Assembly (NCBI GenBank): GCA_036675035.1
Contig: JAKFFO010000174.1
Coordinates: 1 to 31,054 of the forward strand
Direction of reading: 5' to 3'
DNA: 31,054 bases
DNA from: MESE01 sp036675035
GTDB lineage: Bacteria; Pseudomonadota; Gammaproteobacteria; Burkholderiales; Burkholderiaceae_D
Below, piece after piece: positions 24,311 to 31,054 of the stretch (its first letter is position 1; each line of letters opens with the position of its first letter). A program made the translations under genes and the position numbers. The notes beneath the pieces were generated by a model that searched no databases, was not told where the DNA came from, and saw only the letters and a list, made by a program, of their open reading frames with translations.

Positions 24311-24753
24311 CTGCGACGAAAACCAGCATCGAATTCGGGGCGTGATTCGAGAGCCACAACGCTTGCGATACTGTTCGTGCTCCTCGGACACGCAAAGCGA
24401 CCAAAATACTGGGCCAGGTTTGACCGGCAAAATTAATTTATCGCCGCACGTAACCAGCCCATTGCCTATAAGGTACTCCACGGCCGAGTGATTTTCCCTT
24501 TGTTTTTCCGACAGGTTTTCCTGTTTTGGAAAGACGCTCTTCGGCGTCCATTTCCGCTCTTTCGGTACTGCAATCCCCCATAGATTGATATCAATCAATG
24601 TTTAGATCGAATGGCGAAGTTGCATCGTCGCAAATACGGTTTGCCATTCCATAATCCGCTTGCCAGCGTACCGCCTGCAGATATCGCCCTTGTAGTTCCG
24701 CAGCTCGACCCGGTAGTTCGCGCGTTTTTCCCATTACACAGGAGGCATTACAA
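24311..24753. other. Intergenic region upstream of the cyclase-family gene
   Basis: About 440 nt without a convincing gene. It contains the FNR-type box at 24585-24598 and a CATAAT -10-like hexamer at 24650-24655. The remaining sequence shows no gene, repeat or terminator that I can support. Confidence 0.5.
24585..24598 (+). promoter_or_regulatory. FNR/Anr-type box
   Basis: TTGATATCAATCAA matches the FNR consensus TTGAT-N4-ATCAA at all ten fixed positions. It lies about 156 bp before the cyclase start. If transcription starts near 24662, after CATAAT at 24650-24655, the box would be centred near -70, a typical upstream activator position. It also overlaps a perfect 14-bp palindrome (24583-24596). 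Binding is inferred. Confidence 0.5.
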
Positions 24754-25716
24754 ATGATGAAAAAATTCTCTGATTTCGATAAATGGCTGATCGCATTTGG
24801 CCTCATGGTTTTGGTGACTGCAGTGCCAGCGCAGGCGCAGCAGAACTGTTTCCCGTCGAAGTTCGGTACCAACGATCAAATCGGTAACCTGAATCATGTA
24901 ACTCCGGAAAAGACGCTTGCCGCCAGCAAGCTGGTGACCCACGGAAAGGCATACCGGCTTGGAATTGAAACCAATAAAAATACGCCTGCCTATGCACCGC
25001 GCTCATTCGCATTGACAGTGGTTCAACCGGGGCAAGCCGGTGGCGCGCCCATCGGGCCGAGCAAGACGACCTATAACGACGACATCATTGCCGGCTGGGT
25101 CGGAATTGGTTCGCAACTCGATGGGTTGGGTCATCTGGGAATCGATAACGTGTACTTCAACTGCAACAAGGCAGCCGACTTTGCAAAAACCGATGGCTTG
25201 ACCAAGCTTGGTATTGAGACCGTGCCGGCAATCGCGACACGCGCGGTGCTACTTGATATGGCCGGCTATTTCAGCAGCAATCCGGTCAAGGAAGGCACTC
25301 CCTTTAACCGGGCGGAAATCGAGGGCGCGATGAAACGGCAGGGCATCAAGCAGATCGAAAAAGGCGATGTGGTGCTGTTTTATACCGGCTGGGGCAAGCT
25401 GATCGGCAAGGATGACAAGCGCTATAGTGCAGGAGAACCCGGCTTGGGCGTCGACGGCGCAAAATATCTTGCATCGCTTGGGGTTGCGATGGTCGGCGCA
25501 GACACCTGGGCGGTAGAAGTGATCCCGTTCGAAAAGGATGTCGGTGTGTTTGAAGTTCACCAGATTCTGCTGGCGATGAATGGAATCTACATTCTCGAAA
25601 ACATGAATACCGAAGAGATGGTCAAGGACCAGGCGTGGGAGTCGCTGTTCACGCTGGGACCATCGCGGATTACCGGCGCCGTGCAGGCGATCATCAATCC
25701 GATCGCGATCAAGTAA
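24754..25716 (+). CDS. Secreted cyclase-family protein with altered metal motif
   Basis: Encodes 320 residues of the cyclase family (PF04199), related to arylformamidase (kynurenine formamidase) and other metal-dependent hydrolases. A signal peptide is visible: charged MMKKF start, hydrophobic residues 11-24, and AQA cleavage near residue 28, so the protein is probably periplasmic. The canonical HxGTHxDxxxH motif reads G117-I-G-S-Q121-L-D123...H127: two histidines are lost while Asp123 and His127 remain. Related secreted members share GSQxDGLGH as far as I recall, so this may mark a subgroup with different chemistry. GGAGG at 24741-24745 is a good ribosome site. An FNR-type box lies upstream. 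Confidence 0.85.
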   Translation: MMKKFSDFDKWLIAFGLMVLVTAVPAQAQQNCFPSKFGTNDQIGNLNHVTPEKTLAASKLVTHGKAYRLGIETNKNTPAYAPRSFALTVVQPGQAGGAPIGPSKTTYNDDIIAGWVGIGSQLDGLGHLGIDNVYFNCNKAADFAKTDGLTKLGIETVPAIATRAVLLDMAGYFSSNPVKEGTPFNRAEIEGAMKRQGIKQIEKGDVVLFYTGWGKLIGKDDKRYSAGEPGLGVDGAKYLASLGVAMVGADTWAVEVIPFEKDVGVFEVHQILLAMNGIYILENMNTEEMVKDQAWESLFTLGPSRITGAVQAIINPIAIK

Positions 25717-25814
25717 GGAATTTTCTCAACGATGACGGTTACGTTCGCTGCACTTTGATGCATGCGGATGTAATCGCATAATGCCCCCAGCGCTTGCCGC
25801 GCGGCGTATCGGCC

Positions 25815-26285
25815 TCAATACCTTTCGCGGAGGTAAATCATCGGGTCTCTTTTGTAGATGTCAATTGTCTCGTGGCCGGTAGCGCCCGGCAGATATCCGG
25901 AAAATGCGCCGCTGGACGACGCTGTCACGCTGTCTTTTGCGGCAAATCCGGTTGACTTGGTCAACACGATTTTCCCGGCTCCGCTCGATAACGGCGTTCC
26001 GCCCAGTAGCGCCGTATTGATCAGAGCGCGGGTACCTGGATCGAGAATGATATTGCCGTTTACGGTCGATGAGCAATGACCGGCGCTATTGGTGGCGACC
26101 ACGGCGCGGTTGAACAATGCCGGCGAAGCACGCGGCGGCCATACTCCTTGTAATGATGCCGGCACGTTGCAATTATCGGACAGGGTGCGGCAGGTGGAAA
26201 TCGAACAGGCGACGAGTGCAGGCAGCAATGGTGGAACAAATTGCCGGCCCTCCCCGCCGGTTTCATAATGGCCCGCGCAAAGCAT
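25815..26285 (-). CDS. Hypothetical protein, possible lipoprotein (start uncertain)
   Basis: An open frame of 156 codons with protein-like composition and a C terminus ending IYKRDPMIYLRERY. I do not recognise a family. Near residues 17-27 the sequence PPLLPALVACS has the look of a lipobox (L-V-A-C), but the residues before it are not a normal signal peptide. In the neighbouring frame a basic start (MKPAGRAGNL) just upstream would fit better, so a frameshift or an unrecognised start is possible. The gene lies downstream of the ThDP enzyme on the same strand. It may be a real small secreted protein or a decayed one. Confidence 0.45.
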   Translation of the reverse strand: MLCAGHYETGGEGRQFVPPLLPALVACSISTCRTLSDNCNVPASLQGVWPPRASPALFNRAVVATNSAGHCSSTVNGNIILDPGTRALINTALLGGTPLSSGAGKIVLTKSTGFAAKDSVTASSSGAFSGYLPGATGHETIDIYKRDPMIYLRERY

Positions 26286-26392
26286 GCGCCGTCATTGGGA
26301 TGGAGGCCGGAAAGAAAAATCTCGGCTGCCTACACCTGCCTGCTCCACGAGGCTGTTCGCCATGTGCATAACGGCACAACGCGATTACGCGG

Positions 26393-28120
26393 TCATGTTT
26401 TGCGGGAAGGCTGTGTTGCCTGTGCGCTCTTGCGAATCGACTCCAGCGTTGCATTTGGCGTAATCAGGTTGCCGTCATAGCGCAGTTCGATCAGCGCCGG
26501 GAGCCCCGTGCTTTGTATGTGCGCCAGAGCGGTCTGCAACTCGCCGGCGAAGGACTCGGTTTTATCGACAACCGCGCCATGCGCGCCGTAAGCACGCGCC
26601 AGTGCCGCAAAATCCGGATTGCGCAACTCCGTGCCGGACACACGCGCCGGATACTCGCGCTCCTGGTGCATCCTGATGGTGCCGTACATGCCGTTGTTGA
26701 AAACGATGAATAGCACGCCGGCGCCGTATTGCACTGCGGTCGCCAGCTCCTGGCCGGTCATCAGGAAGTCGCCGTCGCCGGCGAAGGTCAGCACCGTGCG
26801 CTGTTTGCCGTGATGCTGCTCGACGATCTTGGCGGCGACACCTGCCGGCACCCCATAGCCCATTGCGCCGGAAGTTGGTGCTAACTGGGTGCGGAATGCG
26901 GACCTGTCTCCGTAGCGCCAGAACCGGTGGGCCCATGACGCAAAATTGCCGGCGCCGTTGGTCAGTATCGTATCGGGCGCCAAGGACGATTGCAGTGTTT
27001 GCACCACCTGCCACAGATTGAGTTTGGCCGATCCGTCCTTGAAGACGGGCGGTTCGGCTTGCCAGGCTTCGAATTCCGCACGCGCCTGCGCTGGGTTATC
27101 GCGCCAGGCTGCAGCATCGACCGGTTTCATTTCCTGCAGGGTTGCCGCGATCTGCGGCATGCCGCTATTGATCATCAGATCAGCCTGGTACACGCGCCCC
27201 AGTTCTTCGGCATCGGCATGCACGTGAATCAGTTTCTGCTTCGGGCGCGGCGCATTCAGTAGCGTATAACCGCCGGTCGTCATTTCTCCGAGGCGCGGTC
27301 CGATCGCGAGAATCAGGTCGGCATTCCGGATGCGTTCCGCCAGCTTCGGGTTGATGCCGATGCCGACATCACCAATATAGTGCGGATGCCGATTGTCGAA
27401 TAAATCCTGGAAACGGAATGCGCATGCGACCGGAACATGGTTCGATTCGGAAAAATGCTGGAGCGCGCCGCATGCGGCGCTATTCCAGCCGCTGCCGCCG
27501 AGTATTGCCAGCGGCCGCTGCGCGGCGGCGAGCATGTCGCGCATTTCGGCAACCTGTGCCGCCGAAGGCGAAGCCTGCACCGGACGATAGGAACGCGCGT
27601 CGGCCACTGTCGCCATATCGGTGAGCATGTCTTCGGGCAGCGCCAGCACGACCGGTCCGGGGCGGCCGCTGGTGGCGACCTGGAACGCGCGCGCGACATA
27701 TTCGGGTACGCGATCGGCGCGGTCGATTTGCGCCACCCATTTGCTCATCGGGCCGAACATGCGTCGGTAGTCGATTTCCTGAAATGCTTCACGCTCGACA
27801 AAGTCGTTCCCGACCTGGCCGATGAACAGGATCATCGGTGTCGAATCCTGGAATGCGGTATGTACGCCGATCGAAGCGTTGGTCGCGCCCGGCCCGCGGG
27901 TAACGAAACAGACGCCCGGACGGCCGGTGAGCTTGCCGTACGCGTCGGCCATGAATGCGGCGCCGCCTTCCTGGCGGTTGATGATGAACTGGATCGACGA
28001 ATCATGCAGCGCATCCAGCACTGCCAGATAACTTTCGCCCGGGACGCCGAACACAATCTCCGTGCCATGTGTCTGCAAGGCATCGACAAGAATCCGACCG
28101 CCGCTTCGTGCTGTATGCAT
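26393..28120 (-). CDS. ThDP-dependent acetolactate synthase-like enzyme
   Basis: Encodes 575 residues of the IlvB/POX family. Three domains are evident: an N-terminal PYR domain with the catalytic Glu51 (NRQEGGAAFMADAYG) and TRGPGATN, a central domain, and a C-terminal PP domain with the ThDP motif GDGDFLM...NNGMYG. Such enzymes decarboxylate 2-oxo acids and transfer or release the product. No regulatory small subunit (ilvH) is adjacent, so it is probably not the biosynthetic acetolactate synthase; related members include oxalyl-CoA decarboxylase, glyoxylate carboligase and benzaldehyde lyase types. The substrate is not decidable. AAAGG about 10 nt before the ATG serves as ribosome site. It is divergent from rnpB. 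Confidence 0.9.
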   Translation of the reverse strand: MHTARSGGRILVDALQTHGTEIVFGVPGESYLAVLDALHDSSIQFIINRQEGGAAFMADAYGKLTGRPGVCFVTRGPGATNASIGVHTAFQDSTPMILFIGQVGNDFVEREAFQEIDYRRMFGPMSKWVAQIDRADRVPEYVARAFQVATSGRPGPVVLALPEDMLTDMATVADARSYRPVQASPSAAQVAEMRDMLAAAQRPLAILGGSGWNSAACGALQHFSESNHVPVACAFRFQDLFDNRHPHYIGDVGIGINPKLAERIRNADLILAIGPRLGEMTTGGYTLLNAPRPKQKLIHVHADAEELGRVYQADLMINSGMPQIAATLQEMKPVDAAAWRDNPAQARAEFEAWQAEPPVFKDGSAKLNLWQVVQTLQSSLAPDTILTNGAGNFASWAHRFWRYGDRSAFRTQLAPTSGAMGYGVPAGVAAKIVEQHHGKQRTVLTFAGDGDFLMTGQELATAVQYGAGVLFIVFNNGMYGTIRMHQEREYPARVSGTELRNPDFAALARAYGAHGAVVDKTESFAGELQTALAHIQSTGLPALIELRYDGNLITPNATLESIRKSAQATQPSRKT

Positions 28121-28228
28121 GCTGTTGCCTTTCAGGGAAAAATAATAACGTCAATAACGTAACAGAAAATCCGTCCGGACGATGGCAACGCTGCGCGTGC
28201 GCTGCCTGTTTGCTATGCCGCTGTGCGT

Positions 28229-28234
28229 TACAAT
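28229..28234 (+). promoter_or_regulatory. -10 element of rnpB
   Basis: TACAAT ends seven bases before the deduced first base of the RNase P RNA (28242), the expected distance to the start of transcription. The -35 region is weak. Confidence 0.65.
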
Positions 28235-28241
28235 GACGCAT

Positions 28242-28576
28242 GAAGTAAGCCAAGACAGTCGCTGGCCGTTGCTGCAACTTCGGTTGACCACAGCGCGGCG
28301 AGAGGAAGGTCCGGACTCCATAGAGCAGGATGACGGTTAACGGCCGTCCGCCGTGAGGCGAGGAACAGGGCCACAGAGACGAGCGTATTAAGTTACGGTG
28401 AAACGCGGTAACCTCCATCCGGAGCAATTCCAAATAGGCACGCGTTGATGCTGCTCGCGGAGCGTGCGGGTAGGAAGCTTGAGCCGTGAAGTAATTCACG
28501 GCCTAGAGGAATGGCTGTCATAGCGCACGGGTTCGTCCTGCGCGCCGTAACAGAATCCGGCCTATCGGCTTGCTTC
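28242..28576 (+). ncRNA. rnpB: RNase P RNA, bacterial class A
   Basis: A 335-nt catalytic RNA of RNase P, which matures tRNA 5' ends. The P1 helix is fully paired: 28242-28251 (GAAGTAAGCC) with 28567-28576 (GGCTTGCTTC, one G-U pair). Universally conserved core segments are present: AGAGGAAGGTCCGGACTCC near 28311 and the 3' ACAGAATCCGGCCTATC near 28550, which form the P4 core, plus the ACAGAGACGAG segment near 28373. A T-run at 28577-28584 after P1 probably ends transcription. Bounds are from P1 pairing and should be good to a few bases. Confidence 0.97.
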
Positions 28577-28804
28577 ATTTTTTCTTTATATTGCAGCGGG
28601 CCGGCAAGCTCGCTGCAATTCCCAGGCATCGATCCCATCGTATTTTTCGTGTTTTTCCGAAGCCAGCCCAGCCGGCAGGCAGGCTGGTTTGCGCCTGCAT
28701 TGAAAATTTCCGTAAAAAACTCGAATCCAATTGTGAAATGCGCACGTATATCTTCCTGCAGTCCCGAGAAACAGGCTTTTATACAAACTACCAAAGGAAA
28801 TATC

Positions 28805-29359
28805 ATGCGCAAATCAAGCTATGCATTCATTCTCGCTACCACTTTAATCGCTGCCAGTGCGGCCAATGCCGAGAATACAGTGATGGTCGGCGGCCAGAGC
28901 ATGTTGCCGAGCAAGGACATTATCGATAACGCCGTCAATTCCGCCGACCATACCACTCTGGTCGCCGCAGTAAAAGCTGCCGGTCTGGTCGAAACCCTGA
29001 AAGGGAAGGGGCCGTTCACGGTATTTGCGCCGACCAATGCCGCATTCGGCAAGCTGCCGGCCGGAACCGTCGATACGCTGGTCAAGCCGGAAAGCAAGCC
29101 GACGCTCACGAAAATCCTGACCTATCACGTGGTGCCGGGAAAATACGATTTCATGGCACTCTCGAATGAAATCAAGAGACAGAACGGCAAAGCGACGCTG
29201 GCTACCGCAAGCGGAGGCAAGCTGATGTTTGTAATGAACGGCCCGCATAATGTGCAAGTCATGGATGAAACCGGTCACACCGCCAGCATCAGCACCTATG
29301 ATGTGTACCAGTCGAACGGCGTGATCAATGTGGTCGATACCGTGCTGCTGCCGAAATAA
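28805..29359 (+). CDS. Secreted fasciclin (FAS1) domain protein
   Basis: Encodes 184 residues. A signal peptide is clear: MRKSSYAF, hydrophobic core, ANA cleavage near residue 22. The mature part is one FAS1 domain with the two conserved segments: FTVFAPTNAAFGKLP (H1 region) and the terminal NGVINVVDTVLLPK (H2 region), plus LTYHVVPGKY between them. FAS1 proteins are usually secreted adhesion or surface-associated proteins; the role here is unknown. AAAGGA lies about 8 nt before ATG 28805. The 228 nt between rnpB and this gene hold two imperfect hairpins (near 28591-28618 and 28663-28687) but no clear gene. Confidence 0.92.
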   Translation: MRKSSYAFILATTLIAASAANAENTVMVGGQSMLPSKDIIDNAVNSADHTTLVAAVKAAGLVETLKGKGPFTVFAPTNAAFGKLPAGTVDTLVKPESKPTLTKILTYHVVPGKYDFMALSNEIKRQNGKATLATASGGKLMFVMNGPHNVQVMDETGHTASISTYDVYQSNGVINVVDTVLLPK

Positions 29360-29834
29360 GGATTCGACCGTTCCTTGAACCACAGTCCGTTTCTTCCGCT
29401 GGACTTGACGCGATACCGCCTGACGCGCGTATCGCGTTGATGCTTCTCAATATTCACTTCACCGGTCGCCATAGAATAAAAACAAGAGTCCGCTGGCCGT
29501 GGGCCGGGAGGGACTGACAAATTGAGCCGCGATCTGCTTACGCATATGCGGGCTGGTCGTTACAGGGTAGCAGGTGCCGACCGGTATTTGTCAGCGATTC
29601 CATCCCACGACCAACTGGCTTTTCATGGCGATTCGCCGCTTGTGCAGCAACTTCCGGCGGCATTGCAAGTGTCGGTTTCGGTTTTCTTCCTGCGGCCAAA
29701 TCCGCCGTCCGCTCCGGAATGGTATTGAAAATTCCATCGCTCGATGATGCGGGAGCCGATTGAAAACTCTGGCACCATGCGGACTGCAGCTATAAAGATT
29801 TATCCATTCGACACCCCTAAAAGGACCAATCGCC
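29360..29834. other. Intergenic region between the fasciclin and DUF3096 genes
   Basis: About 475 nt. A 9-bp inverted repeat (29408-29416 with 29429-29437) follows the fasciclin gene without a T-run, so it is a doubtful terminator. A near-consensus FNR-type site (TTGAT-GCTT-CTCAA, 29437-29450) lies before TAGAAT at 29472-29477. TATAAA at 29791-29796 could be a -10 for the DUF3096 gene. I see no convincing coding sequence. Confidence 0.4.
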
Positions 29835-29987
29835 ATGAATATTCACTTGAGCCTCGCCCCGTTGATCGCATTGATTGCAGGGATTCTGATCCTGGTGATG
29901 CCGCGTCTGCTTAATTTTATCGTTGCAATCTACCTGATCGTCATCGGTCTCATCGGACTGTTCGGCACGGGTAACCTGTTCAAGTAA
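29835..29987 (+). CDS. DUF3096 family small membrane protein
   Basis: Encodes 50 residues beginning MNIHLSLAPLIALIAGILIL and ending TGNLFK. Two hydrophobic helices (about residues 6-22 and 27-44) are joined by a short MPRLLN turn. The sequence matches the DUF3096 family as I remember it (SLAPLIALIAGILIL and AIYLIVIGLIGL blocks); the function of the family is unknown and these proteins are assumed to sit in the inner membrane. AAAAGGA at 29819-29825 is a good ribosome site 9 nt before the ATG. A strong terminator follows within 20 nt, so it is probably monocistronic. Confidence 0.88.
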   Translation: MNIHLSLAPLIALIAGILILVMPRLLNFIVAIYLIVIGLIGLFGTGNLFK

Positions 29988-30006
29988 TTGCCTATACAGA
30001 TTGTTG

Positions 30007-30040
30007 AAAACGCCACCTTCGAGGTGGCGTTTTGTTTTTT
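30007..30040 (+). terminator. Intrinsic terminator after the DUF3096 gene
   Basis: CGCCACCT (30011-30018) pairs perfectly with AGGTGGCG (30022-30029) around a 3-nt loop, extended by A-T pairs outside, and runs into TTTTGTTTTTT. A textbook Rho-independent terminator. Confidence 0.95.
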
Positions 30041-30279
30041 GTGTCCGCCTGGAACGATAAATCAGTGCAAATGTCGAATCCGCGTTTGCCGTTCGTTCCG
30101 GAGAGTAAAAGTGTTATCAGATATTGTCGCAAAGCGCATCTGCGCTTCAAAATTTCCCGCCATCCCTTATCCCGATCGGGCGCTTGTCAGACAGCTTTGA
30201 GCCGCGTATCGGAATCTCCATTTCTCGCTGTTACCAACTTCCTACATATTTTTTCCGAGCGCCCGATGGTTTATAAGAA

Positions 30280-30297
30280 ATAAACACATGTGTTTAT
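30280..30297. promoter_or_regulatory. 18-bp perfect palindrome, possible operator
   Basis: ATAAACACATGTGTTTAT reads the same on both strands over all 18 bases. It lies in a gene-free region 270 nt before mraZ and has no T-run. It may be a binding site for a dimeric regulator; no regulator can be assigned from sequence. Confidence 0.4.
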
Positions 30298-30430
30298 CTC
30301 AGACACTACCTTCACAGTCGACGGTAAGTTGTTAATTAATAGGGAAAAAGCATATTCATATCGCGTTAAGGAATTGCGCTAAGTCATTGACTTCATTGAA
30401 AAAACTCCTTATTAGCCCGTCGAATATTCC

Positions 30431-30459
30431 TTGACCGCAAATTAGCCATCCTCTAAAGT
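30431..30459 (+). promoter_or_regulatory. Probable mraZ (dcw cluster) promoter
   Basis: TTGACC (30431-30436) and TAAAGT (30454-30459) are separated by exactly 17 bp. The -10 element is overlapped by the first of the phased MraZ-type boxes, an arrangement that fits autorepression of the division and cell-wall cluster. Confidence 0.55.
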
Positions 30460-30491
30460 GGGCGACAGTGTGAAAAAGTGTTTTTTTGTGG
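30455..30491 (+). promoter_or_regulatory. Array of four 10-bp-phased MraZ-type boxes
   Basis: AAAGTGG (30455), ACAGTGT (30465), AAAGTGT (30475) and TTTGTGG (30485) recur at exactly 10-bp steps with 3-nt spacers. MraZ is reported to bind direct repeats upstream of its own gene: TGGGN with 5-nt spacers in E. coli and AAAGTG[T/G] with 3-nt spacers in mycoplasmas. The present array fits the second form closely. It lies about 80-110 nt before the mraZ start. Confidence 0.65.
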
Positions 30492-30567
30492 GGGAATTTT
30501 TGATTTCACTGCAAATTGGCTTTCATGTTCAGCAACCGAAAAAAGCGAAAAACGACAGGTGAATACG

Positions 30568-31054
30568 GTGTTTCAAGGCGCGTCATCATTAAATCTCGAT
30601 GCCAAGGGCAGGATGTCCATCCCTGCCAAGCATCGTGACGCGCTTGCCGTTCAGTGCGAGGGTCGGGTCACGCTGACCAAGCATCCGCACGGCTGCCTGT
30701 TGTTTTTTCCGCGTCCGGTTTGGGAAAGCCATCGCGAACAGATCGCTGCATGGCCGATGTCGGCACGGGCGTGGCAACGAATTTTTCTCGGCAATGCATC
30801 GGATGTCGAGATGGATTCGGCCGGCCGCATCCTGATTGCGCCGGAGTTGCGCAGCGCGTCCGGTCTGTCGCGCGATGTGATGTTGCTGGGTATGGGCAGT
30901 CATTTTGAAATATGGGATGCAGCCAAGCTCGCCGAAAGCGAGTCGGAGGCGATTGCCAACGGCATGCCTGATGTGCTGAGTAATTTTTCATTCCGACGGC
31001 CCATGATGAATTCGCAAGCGGTGCCGGAGATGCAGCACCGTACGGTGCTGCTGG
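30568..31054 (+). CDS. mraZ: Transcriptional regulator MraZ, reading into rsmH without stop (3' end outside window)
   Basis: MraZ is an AbrB-fold DNA-binding protein that heads the division/cell-wall (dcw) cluster and represses it. The first 142 codons (30568-30993) form a normal MraZ: start FQGASSLNLDAKGRMSIP, duplicated motif in the second half EMDSAGRILIAPELR, and terminal PDVLSNFSF. The duplicated D-x-K/A-G-R-x-x-I-P motif is the hallmark. Here the usual stop is replaced by CGA and the frame continues through 9 bases into the rsmH start at 31003 and off the window edge. Start is GTG 30568 with AGGTGA at 30557-30562. Confidence 0.9.
   Translation, partial: MFQGASSLNLDAKGRMSIPAKHRDALAVQCEGRVTLTKHPHGCLLFFPRPVWESHREQIAAWPMSARAWQRIFLGNASDVEMDSAGRILIAPELRSASGLSRDVMLLGMGSHFEIWDAAKLAESESEAIANGMPDVLSNFSFRRPMMNSQAVPEMQHRTVLL
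31003..31054 (+). CDS. rsmH: 16S rRNA (cytosine1402-N4)-methyltransferase, start only (3' end outside window)
   Basis: The last 52 bases carry the N terminus MMNSQAVPEMQHRTVLL, whose HRTVLL is the conserved beginning of RsmH (MraW). RsmH methylates C1402 in the 16S rRNA decoding centre. ATG 31003 or 31006 would start it. It is in the same frame as mraZ with no stop between them. Gene order mraZ-rsmH is nearly universal in bacteria. Too little is present to assess the domain. Confidence 0.75.
   Translation, partial: MMNSQAVPEMQHRTVLL

Larger units (their letters stand above)
29988..30567. other. Intergenic region upstream of mraZ
   Basis: About 580 nt without a convincing gene. It holds the DUF3096 terminator (30007-30040), an 18-bp perfect palindrome (30280-30297), and the mraZ promoter with its phased boxes (30431-30491). 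A second possible promoter is TTGACT (30387-30392) with TATTAG (30410-30415). The stretch is more AT-rich near 30240-30560 than its surroundings. Confidence 0.5.

Noticed and set aside
23798..24598. 266-codon open frame on the - strand between the isomerase and cyclase genes
   Set aside because: No recognisable motifs. It runs antisense to the small membrane protein and overlaps the end of the isomerase gene; composition is not protein-like.
29522..29728. 68-codon open frame between the fasciclin and DUF3096 genes
   Set aside because: No ribosome site, no motif, and it is interrupted in composition. Short open frames of this size are expected by chance at this GC content.
30032..30283. Short open frames after the DUF3096 gene
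   Set aside because: They begin inside or just after the terminator, have no ribosome site and no recognisable protein features.
1..31054. CRISPR arrays, transposases, phage or toxin-antitoxin genes
   Set aside because: No regularly spaced repeats with unique spacers, no transposase or integrase motifs, and no paired small genes of that kind were seen.

Overview
The window looks betaproteobacterial (order Burkholderiales), but it appears to be two pieces of different origin joined inside nuoD near position 8223. The left piece (1-~8223) has the order aminotransferase, rpsO, pnp, quinone oxidoreductase, tpiA, secG, tRNA-Leu(GAG), nuoABCD, which I associate with Comamonadaceae such as Polaromonas or Rhodoferax. 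The right piece (~8224-31054) has aspS, nudB, an endonuclease/exonuclease/phosphatase protein, clsB, a fatty-acid beta-oxidation block, rnpB and mraZ/rsmH, which resembles Oxalobacteraceae such as Herminiimonas. These family assignments come from remembered gene orders, not from a search. NuoD breaks off after residue 233 of about 417 and gains a 21-residue foreign tail. The rest of the nuo operon is missing and the next gene is aspS.

Left piece, all on the + strand: rpsO ends in a clear intrinsic terminator. It is followed by a leader hairpin before pnp that recalls the autoregulated pnp leader of enterobacteria. The quinone oxidoreductase, tpiA, secG and a class II tRNA-Leu lead into the complex I operon (nuoA, nuoB, nuoC, broken nuoD).

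Right piece, first half: aspS, nudB, a YbhP-like phosphodiesterase and cardiolipin synthase B run on the + strand. They end at a 20-bp bidirectional terminator facing a convergent ECF sigma/anti-sigma pair on the - strand. Then come an Hsp15-type S4 protein and a TetR regulator with a palindromic operator beside a strong promoter. Downstream is a beta-oxidation cluster: acyl-CoA dehydrogenase, a FadN-type hydroxyacyl-CoA dehydrogenase/enoyl-CoA hydratase, a hotdog thioesterase, a thiolase, an alpha/beta hydrolase and a crotonase-fold protein with an isomerase-like active site. Together these would carry out a full turn of fatty acyl-CoA degradation under TetR control.

Right piece, second half: a looser region holds a small membrane protein, a secreted cyclase-family protein with a perfect FNR-type box upstream, a possible lipoprotein, a ThDP-dependent acetolactate-synthase-like enzyme on the - strand, the RNase P RNA gene, a secreted fasciclin-domain protein and a 50-residue DUF3096 membrane protein. 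The window ends at the start of the division/cell-wall cluster. There mraZ is preceded by four 10-bp-phased MraZ-type boxes and reads in frame into rsmH with no stop codon. I found no CRISPR array, transposase, phage gene or obviously new multi-gene system.
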